This document shows positions 57,303 to 64,000 of a stretch of 64,000 nucleotides of DNA, piece after piece (position 1 is the first letter of the stretch; the number at the start of each line of letters is the position of its first letter). This stretch comes from Isoetes taiwanensis. Lineage: Eukaryota > Streptophyta > Lycopodiopsida > Isoetales > Isoetaceae. The stretch covers positions 6,256,926 through 6,320,925 of the forward strand of contig JAJEKV010000038.1 of NCBI GenBank assembly GCA_021234155.1, in the 5' to 3' direction. The position numbers were made by a program, and so were the translations under genes. The notes below the pieces were generated by a model. That model worked only from the letters and a program-made list of their open reading frames with translations. It did no database searches and was not told the DNA's origin.

Positions 57303-58620
57303 ATGGATGTCACACCAAAATTGGCCACTCTGCAAACCACAGTGCCCATGAATCCTGAACTTTTTTTATCTGTACATTTGTCGACACATGGTCTTCAACC
57401 TGCTCTTGAAGGCGCAAGTCACAAAGTTGCTAAAAGTGTGGGTCTATTTGATTTTGCCAGCCAAGAACTCCACGTTCCGAATCTGGCACAGCTTTGGCGA
57501 TTTGTAGCTGGTTTGGTGAAGATTGATGTTGGATACCAAAGTACTGTCGATCATACTAGAATTACCCTCAATCAAAGTCTTTTGTCCCAGGTATTTTAAT
57601 TATCCCCACACCCCTTCTCTGTATTGGGCAGCTTTACAAGATCATGATGTTACAGTGTATGGTCAAGTACCATATGCGGCCACAACCCACAAGCTTACAA
57701 CTATTGCCAAGCCTTATGAGCTAGTTTTTGTGGAGGAAATTTTATAGTTATTTTGTTAAAAGAACACACATCAGCAAGCACTTCTTTCATACTGCCATTG
57801 TGGCTATTCATTCCACCAGTCAGCCTGAGACCTCTCGACCCCATGCTGCTCACACTGCGGACAGACATTCTCCTCCTCCCCAGCAAGATCAGACTGAAGC
57901 TCGGCCCTCCTCTTCGAAGGTCATTCTTGTCACTTCATCCCAGTTTGAGAAAGCCGATGTGTCAATCTCCAAACATGCTTCTCAGGATTCCACACCCATT
58001 ATTGATTGGCCTGCTCTATCTGTTGTTCAGCCTGCACTACCTGAACCTTCACGACGGGCACTCTATGAGTATGAACAAAATGTGGCAAGTTACATGCTCA
58101 AGCTCCAAGAATCTCAACCTCATAAATGATATCAAACATCATTTGGATTCCATGGATGCTTTGAAACATTAGTTCTAGGCTGCACATGCTCAAACACTGG
58201 TCCTGGAAGAGAGTCTTTAAAGTAAACGTGGAGCTTTGTTAGAAACACGCGCTGCTCTCATTAAAGAACAGGAGGAACGAGCAGTTCTTGAGGACCATCA
58301 AGCACATCTCCAGGCCACTGTGGAGCAGCTACTGGCTCAGCTTCAGGTCAAGGACAAGGCTCTTGCAGATACACAATCTCTCTATACGGAGTTGCAGAAT
58401 GAATTCACCTATCAACAGCATGCCATCACGTAAGGTGAAGTCCACATTTCCGCCTTGGAAGGCCAGTTAGCTGCCTTCCAAACACAGGTTGCATGTCTTC
58501 AAGTATAGCTCCGTGACCTACAAAAACAAAAGATTGTTGCAACAAGCAATCCAGTGCAGATGATGTCCATCACACCAAGAAGCCTACATTGCTTTACCTC
58601 TGAACCTGCAACCACACATT
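57303..58620 (+). pseudogene. sense ORF 3' of Ty3 pol: globular head, Pro/Ser linker, coiled coil
   Basis: ATG 57303 (MDVTPKLATLQTT) opens 98 codons. Reading continues in a second phase (YFNYPHTPSLYWAALQDHDV, about 57596-57745), then a third (57728-58129) with a Ser/Pro/Gln-rich linker (HSPPPQQDQTEARPSSSK). It ends in a long amphipathic coiled coil (LEDHQAHLQATVEQLLAQLQ and beyond, 58236-58510), with stops after 58433. The layout resembles gag-like or accessory ORFs of large plant Ty3 elements. I do not recognise the head domain. Placed after integrase it could be an extra ORF of the same element or the start of another one. Confidence 0.45.
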
Positions 58621-59052
58621 GAAGTCTTGTAAAGTTCAAATCTGAATTTCAAAGTAGACAAGTTAAAACTGGATTGCATGTCAAAAGCTGGAACAGATAT
58701 TATTCTAAGCCTGTTGTAACAGCTAGTCAGGGGTAATATTTTTGTTGGAACATACTAATTTTTTTTATCAACTCTTGACAACCTATTTTGAAGCATCTTT
58801 TACTTACAGCCTATGCATGGCAATGCAATTGATGAGAATCATTTATTGTAAGCAGACCTTCAGAGCAAAAGCAAAAAGTCCAATTTTACAAGAACAAATA
58901 AAGGATTGCATACCTCAGACGAGGGCACACAAGTTTCATGGCAGCAAACATTTCTTTATATCTCTGTTGTTGACTCCACTGTTTTTTTCACAGTGGACCG
59001 GCTCAATACATTTTGTAATGCATTTTTAATAGATTCAAGCAAGAGAAATCAT
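58621..59052. other. spacer
   Basis: No LTR could be identified. No feature supported. Confidence 0.3.
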
Positions 59053-59382
59053 TTAAATAACTCTACTATTTGGAACAGTCCCTTCCATAACAGCAAGGTT
59101 TTGATCTAACAGGGGAAGTAAATGGAGAGCTTTATGGCGATCAATATGCCCAACTTGCGCGACCCTAATATTACAAATTTTGATTGCATTGCCATCGTAT
59201 GAGTTGTCTAGTTCACGAACAAGCTGCAACATTTCACCATCAGTTATGGTTCCTGTGTAATACTGCAACCCAATGACATTGACTTGTACAAAACCCACAA
59301 GGTAAAGCTCATCTTCTTCTTGTGATTCTTCCAACTCTAAATCTTGAGTCTCGCCAGAATGAGAGCCCAAAACTAATGCCAT
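59053..59382 (-). CDS. HIRAN-domain exon of HLTF/RAD5-like helicase gene
   Basis: ATG 59382 opens MALVLGSHSGETQD, an acidic linker, and then YLVGFVQVNVIGLQYYTGTI, YDGNAIKICNIRVAQVGHI and MEGTVPN, a complete HIRAN domain (residues ~27-105). In plants this domain sits at the N-terminus of SMARCA3/HLTF/RAD5A-like SNF2 ATPases, where it binds 3' DNA ends at stalled forks. The frame stops four residues after VPN, near where I would expect the first exon of these genes to end, but no strong donor is visible. No SNF2 or RING sequence is on the minus strand below 59053 within the window. It is either a first exon, a captured fragment, or a pseudogene. The coding sequence itself is undamaged. Confidence 0.75.
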   Translation of the reverse strand: MALVLGSHSGETQDLELEESQEEDELYLVGFVQVNVIGLQYYTGTITDGEMLQLVRELDNSYDGNAIKICNIRVAQVGHIDRHKALHLLPLLDQNLAVMEGTVPNSRVI

Positions 59383-59690
59383 GCAAACAAGAACCCGAGA
59401 AAGAAAATAGGAGCCCTAATGGAGATGCAAATATAAAACACGATGAAGGACTAACCTCAAATCCGAACAAACATTGGGTTTCAAATCAATCATCCTTCCA
59501 AAATTGTTCCTGCAAAATCACACCAGTCTATACAGTATAGAAACTTTAGCATGAAAACTGTAGTACTGAATGACTTCATAAGGCGGTGACCTCCTCCATA
59601 GAAATGAGGGCAAATTTAAAAACAAAGAATTAAAGCTAGCACTATCTAATATTCACAGTCTATTTTTAAAAAAATCCCTAAATATAGCAT
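59383..59690. other. 5' flank of HIRAN exon
   Basis: On the minus strand this is upstream of the HIRAN ATG; TTTATATTTGC at about 59429-59439 is TATA-like. No other feature. Confidence 0.3.
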
Positions 59691-59938
59691 TTTAACGGAT
59701 GGAGTGAAATCTATATGGATTTCATTGTGAAGTTGCTTCGTACTGCGCATCATTATATCTAGATACTTATCATCGTGGATAGATTAACAAATATGCACGC
59801 TTTATACCTCTGACAAAGAATGATGATGGCTTGGTAGTGGCCAAGGCTTATATGCAGCATGTGTTTCCTATTTGTGGGTAACCTAAAGCTATTGTAAGTG
59901 ATCGAGATGTGAAGTTCACTGGGAATTTTTGGCGAATA
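59691..59938 (+). pseudogene. chromovirus integrase core, left part
   Basis: Reads WSEIYMDFI (first Asp) and LIIVDRLTNMHALYL, then after a shift GLVVAKAYMQHVFPICG and AIVSDRDVKFTGNFWRI (second Asp, about 59900). It breaks exactly at 59938, where a repeat array is inserted, and resumes at 61042. One in-frame stop and one frameshift precede the insertion. Confidence 0.88.
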
Positions 59939-61036
59939 TGTAGCAAAATGACAGGGTGTTCCAGGGGGATTTGATATGGATGTAAAAAATAACAATTCCT
60001 GAAATCATAGACCATATATTCCTAAAATAATTGAAAGTTGTTATAAAAAAAACATAGATTCAAGATAAAAAATAATCACATTAGCTCACTGGGTATATTG
60101 ATTAAAGTAGTCTTATTAGGACATTGAGTTATTTTGGTAGAGGTTCGAGCCCCCGTATTTCATATTCTAAAATCTTACGCAAAGCCGTATAGCAAAATAA
60201 CAGGAAGTTCCAGGGGATTTGATATGGATGTAAAAAATAACAATTCCTGAAACCATAGACCATATATCCCTAAAACAATTGAATGGATTGTTATAAAAAA
60301 AAAAACATAGATTAAAGATAAAAATTAATCACATTATAGCTCACTGGGTGGTATATTGGTTAAAATAGTCTTATTAGGACAATTTCATATTCTAAAATCT
60401 ACGCAAAACCGTATAGAGGTTTGATATTCCCTCAAAACCTTAAGCGAAATCGTATTTCATATTTCAAAATCATAGGCATCTCCAATCATAAATGCCTTTA
60501 AGCGAAAAGAGAGGTGTCACAAGCCCCGACATACGATCTGGATCGTAGGATCGACGAATTCGACGACTGCGGTAGTCCAAGGTGCACCTCGTTTAGAATA
60601 TATAGCAAAATAACAGGGGGGCAGGGGGATTTGATATGGATGTAAAAAATAACAATTTCTGAAACCATAGACTATATATTTCTAAAATAATTGAATGGGT
60701 TGTTATAAGAAAAACATAGATTCAAGATAAAAAATAATCATATTAGCTCACTGGGTGTATATTGGTTAAAGTAGTCTTATTATGACATTGAGTTATTTTG
60801 GTAGAGGTTCGAGTCCCCGTATTTCATATTCTAAAATCTTACGCAAAACCGTATAGAGGTTCGATATTCCCTCAAAATCTTAAGCGAAATCGTATTTCAT
60901 ATTTCAAAATCATAGGCATCTCCAATCATAAATGACTATAAGCGAGACGAGAGGTGCTCACAGGCCCCGACATACGATCTGGATCGTAGGATCGACGAAT
61001 CCGACGACTGTGGTAGTCCAAGGTGCACCTCGTTTA
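59939..61036 (+). repeat. SINE-like three-unit array inserted in integrase
   Basis: Units start tagcaaaat-acagg at 59941, 60190 and 60603. Units 2 and 3 (~415 bases) end gtgcacctcgttta; unit 1 is cut short. A pol III A-box-like TTAGCTCACTGGGT is in each (60081, about 60337, 60743). A B box GGTTCGAGCCC or GGTTCGAGTCC is in units 1 and 3 (60142 and 60806), while unit 2 has lost it. GAATA flanks the whole insertion (59934-59938 and 61037-61041). The array is noncoding; the 60958-61461 minus frame is a shadow. Confidence 0.85.
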
Positions 61037-61041
61037 GAATA

Positions 61042-61912
61042 TTGTTCTTTGCATCGAAATGCACTGTTCAGTTCTCTAGCAAAGATCATCTTGAGATGGA
61101 CGGGCAAACTAAAAGAGTGAATTAAATTCTGGAGGATATGGTGAGATCTTATGTGGCCACTCAGCAATCCAGATGGAAGGACTATTGGCCAATTGTGGAA
61201 TTTGCCTACAATAATGACTACCAGCAAAGCATCAAAACTAGCTTGTTCATGGGTATGTTTGGGAGAAATCATAAAGAACCTATATCGTTTAGTTTTGTGG
61301 GCTGAAAACTGATGCTGCAATAAGTATGCTTGAAGGCATGGATGTGACGTTGGGGCTGTGTGAGTTACATATGAAACAGGCCCAGGATTGGGCAAGGGCA
61401 TGTGCCAATTTGCCTGGAGCCCCGACCGAGCTACATTGAGGGGCAGATGGTGTACCTTCATGTGGTCTTTTCTACAAATTTGAAAAGAAAAGCAATATTG
61501 CCGTTGCTAGCAGGAAGGAAACCAAAGCTCTCCCCAAGATACAACAGTCCTTATAAGATTTTGAAAAAGTACAACGATATTGCCTTCAAGTTGCAACTAC
61601 CAATCAAGGTGGACATTCATCCAAGCCATGTGAGCCGCTTGCCATCAGCTCTTGGGGAAAGATTGCAAATGTTGTGCCTTTGAGGAACACGTGTTGGAGT
61701 TGGATAGAATCCTAGCCCTAAAAGAATATTGAATTCCCCGATTGTGCCAGAGAGACCAGATGGAATTCCTGGTGAAATGGAAACATAGATATGTCTCAGA
61801 GGCGACATGGGAGAGTCGTCGTTCATGACTCAATATCTCGATGTAATGGCTCAACGGCCTAGAGCTAATTCTTGAGGATAAGAATCTCGTGGAGGGTTGG
61901 AGGGGGATTTTA
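61042..61912 (+). pseudogene. chromovirus integrase right part and chromodomain
   Basis: Resumes LFFASKCTVQFSS and MDGQTKRVN (catalytic Glu replaced by Lys in this stretch), then WKDYWPIVEFAYNN. The 61402-61683 frame gives the GPY/F-like module (LSPRYNSPYKILKK) and HPSHVSRL. A chromodomain follows at about 61690-61815 (LELDRILALKEY, then a stop, then EFLVKWKHRYVSEATWE). Chromodomains direct chromovirus insertion to marked heterochromatin. Several stops; dead copy. Confidence 0.88.
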
Positions 61913-62060
61913 TGCCCAATATTATCTAGACCAATTTTGTATAGTGCATGCATTCTAACGATTGGAGTGACAAAATGTTTCAAAGGTAAGGTTTGACATT
62001 GAAATAGATGTACCATGACACCGGGATCCCCCGATTAGAAATAGGGTAAAAGCACAATAT
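61891..62060 (+). repeat. polypurine tract and 3' LTR start of chromovirus
   Basis: GGAGGGTTGGAGGGGGA (61891-61907) is a polypurine tract. Just after it, TGCCCAATATTATCTAGACC (61913) starts sequence matching 15592-15740, confirming LTR identity. The match fades after about 62055; the LTR end was not fixed. Confidence 0.8.
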
Positions 62061-62526
62061 TGGGGCCAAAATGCGATGGCAAGCATCCTCCTCAAAAAAA
62101 AAAAAAAAAGTTTTTTCCTCCTTTTGTTTTCCTCCCCTTTTTTTTTTTTTTTTTTTTTTTTGGCATTTTGCTTTACCCTAAAACCTTAATGGCACACCTT
62201 TTCTAAGTGTAGACGAGATATGATTTCATGCTATGATTTGTGGCCGTAGCTATGGTTTTCACGCCAATGAATCAATCGGTACTTTTTCATAATTGCCATG
62301 CCCTCGCTATGATGTTGCCGCTAGGGTACAAAACCCCAGAGAGGATTTAGTTGAAGATCGGTGCCTCAGCAAAGAACCAAGCAAGCCGCTTACCAAACAA
62401 GAGGTAAAAATCCATGTCTGTGTTTTGCTTTCTGATTTTTCTGTTCTTTTTTGAAGTTAAAAAAGATTCATGATCTTTATTTGTTTTGTTCTTTTTTAAG
62501 TTGAAGCACCTAACTTTTCTCGATGC
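62061..62526. other. spacer with A and T homopolymers
   Basis: A run of about 15 A (62095-62109) and a T run of about 22 (62140-62161), otherwise nothing supported. It may be LTR interior. Confidence 0.4.
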
Positions 62527-63374
62527 TTGTTTTGCGTGATGAAGAAAGCTTTACACACCCAACAATTTGTAGAATATCGTGGCTTGTGTAATGAGGGCAA
62601 GGATCCAAGCACTATAACTTGGGCAGATTGCACTAAGGGCGATTTTTTGACAGTTTGGACTGGGGAAGTGAAGAAAGACAACAAGGTAAAAGCGTCAGCA
62701 ATTAGGCTAGAGTTTGAACATCATCTGAAGGATTTGATTAACAGGGTTTATCAAGATGATTTGAAAAACAATGAGGCCAGAACTATTTTTGCCCGTGCAT
62801 TTGCTTGACAGCACACCGGAAGAGTTGGATCAAACCCAAGTAAGTATTTGTTGGATTGGGCTATCTTTGCTTTTGAAAGAATTGAGATTTCAAACAGGAA
62901 CAAGAGGCATAAAACAGATCAAGTAAACTCTACTTTGGAGAATATTAATACAGGTGTTTCTTATTTAGAAACTGACTACTTAGCTTTTGAAGATTCTATT
63001 AAATCTCTGCAGCAGCAAACCAAAAAGGTTGAATTTCAGAAAAAATTAGAAATCAGGGCTTGCTTGCAGGTTTTGATGAGGCTGCAACCTCTCTCTCGAA
63101 GTCTATTAAAAATGTTAAACTTGATATTGAGCTTTTGGTTGAAGATTTTCCAGAAGAGGACAATGCTATTGCTAAGCTTTGTGATGATGAATCTAAGCTT
63201 GGTTTGTCAATGCTCACAATTATGAAAAGGAAAAAACAGGCTGACAACAGTAGAGCAATGGAGGAGAAGCTAACAGAATTGAACAATGCCTTGCAGGCCA
63301 AAACTTTAGTTTTTGTTGAATACAAAGGGAAGGTTAAAAATTTGCAAAAGACCTTCTCGAAAGCATTATGCTAG
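62527..63374 (+). pseudogene. coiled-coil ORF, frameshifted
   Basis: The 62527 frame begins at a TTG codon; the first in-frame ATG is 62539 (MKKALHTQQFVEY). It gives DPSTITWADCTKGDFLTVW and a charged segment to 62808. A second phase (62848-63060) reads DWAIFAFERIEISNRNKRHK and a long helix. A third (63060-63374) reads ATSLSKSIKNVKLDIELLVE and KLTELNNALQAKTLVFVEYK, clearly coiled coil. The three join with small shifts into ~280 residues. No family recognised; position after an LTR start and the coiled coil suggest a gag-like or accessory protein of another retroelement. Confidence 0.45.
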
Positions 63375-64000
63375 CGTAAGCATTATTAGACCGAAGTTCG
63401 CAAGTTGACAAAGGATTAATCTTCTTTATAGTTGTCAAGCATGTGGTTTTAATTTCAATCCAAATTATACATTACGCGTTGAATTGTGGACACAAGTATC
63501 ACTTGTTCTCAAGCTTCCAAGTTTGTATGGAGAACCTTCTTTGCATTGTTTGCAAGATAGAAGTACCTACAGAATTATATGTTGAGCTTGGCTACCGGAT
63601 TCCTTACCTAATGACAAGAGTAAGGAAGAACCTCTTGCTCAGAAGAAGCTTTATGAAGTCATAGAGGATGAACAACTATTCAACCTCGAACCTCGGAAGG
63701 TTAAGAGACGATAACAACGCCTATAAGTCGATTTAATTAAAGGGGACTCATTCCATTCCCATTTTTTCCAAACCCGTTAATTTACATAAAAAGGAGCACC
63801 CCGACCAAAACTATCCTTAATTCGAATTTTGAATAAAACTTCATCCAAGCTTTGCTGCAGCTTTTCCCTCGGTTAGCGAAGTCGAGAACAAGAACAATGC
63901 AACTCAAAACAAAGGAAATTCATTAAAGTTTGAAACCAAAGATCTAGTTGAAAAAGAATTTTTATTAATAAATTGAACAGTACAATGTATTTTACATCGG
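63375..64000. other. 3' end of window
   Basis: A short trail of coding-like sequence (QKKLYEVIEDEQLFNLEPRK, about 63640-63705, ending before 63720) may continue the coiled-coil ORF; beyond that nothing is supported. Confidence 0.3.

Noticed and set aside
60958-61461. 167-codon minus-strand frame
   Set aside because: It runs opposite the SINE-like array and the chromovirus integrase, which account for the sequence.

Overview
The window looks like repeat-rich nuclear DNA of a land plant, most likely a seed-free vascular plant such as a fern. The evidence is one intact intronless PLS-class PPR gene, a full-length U2 snRNA gene with plant-type upstream elements, a fragment of the plant-specific TFIIB-related factor PBRP, Ty3/gypsy elements (one with a chromodomain), and low-GC spacers full of simple repeats. 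The fern assignment is inference from overall character. Many of the longest open frames start at TTG, GTG or CTG, so starts here are judged on ATG or splice context.

Layout. 0-1 kb: decayed Ty3 pol fragment. 1.2-7.3 kb: a block bounded by two ~210-bp direct repeats (~95% identical), enclosing a minus-strand reverse transcriptase (RT) of Penelope-like type behind a long unrecognised N-terminal region. 7.8-9.8 kb: decayed LINE with an endonuclease trace, RT pieces, a CCHC finger and a (GAAG)7 tail. 10.6-11.2 kb: 335-bp tandem duplication. 11.8-14.1 kb: the PPR gene, the only clearly intact protein gene. 14.6-15.6 kb: SINE-like sequences and a tandem repeat carrying AAACCCTAA boxes. 15.6-19.7 kb: a Ty3 LTR, leader and gag, split by a 1,671-bp PIF/Harbinger-type element with 15-bp terminal inverted repeats, TTA target duplications and arrays of GC-rich palindromes. 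21-22 kb: nested direct repeats. 26.7-29.0 kb: decayed gene with a zinc-finger-like N-terminus and a Ulp1-type (C48) protease domain. 33.6-35.1 kb and 45.8-46.8 kb: C- and N-terminal halves of MULE transposases on the same strand. Between these lie a complete hAT element with TSDs (36.6-40.0 kb), a segmental duplication, the U2 gene (43.0-43.2 kb) and a TIR-bounded element carrying the PBRP fragment (43.5-44.8 kb). 46.8-50.7 kb: Harbinger transposase and its MYB/SANT-like partner in pieces. 51.9-58.6 kb: large Ty3 element with gag knuckles, protease, RT, RNase H and integrase, followed by an antisense ORF and a sense coiled-coil ORF. 59.1-59.4 kb: HIRAN-domain exon of an HLTF/RAD5-like gene. 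59.7-62.1 kb: second Ty3 element, a chromovirus, with a three-unit SINE-like array inserted in its integrase core. 62.5-63.7 kb: broken coiled-coil ORF.

Most of the window is nested mobile DNA in different stages of decay. Host functions with a fair chance of activity are the PPR gene and U2, with the HIRAN exon a possible third. The most unusual item is the direct-repeat-bounded RT block at 1.2-7.3 kb. The most instructive items are the transposons whose ends, target duplications or captured gene fragments can be read directly.
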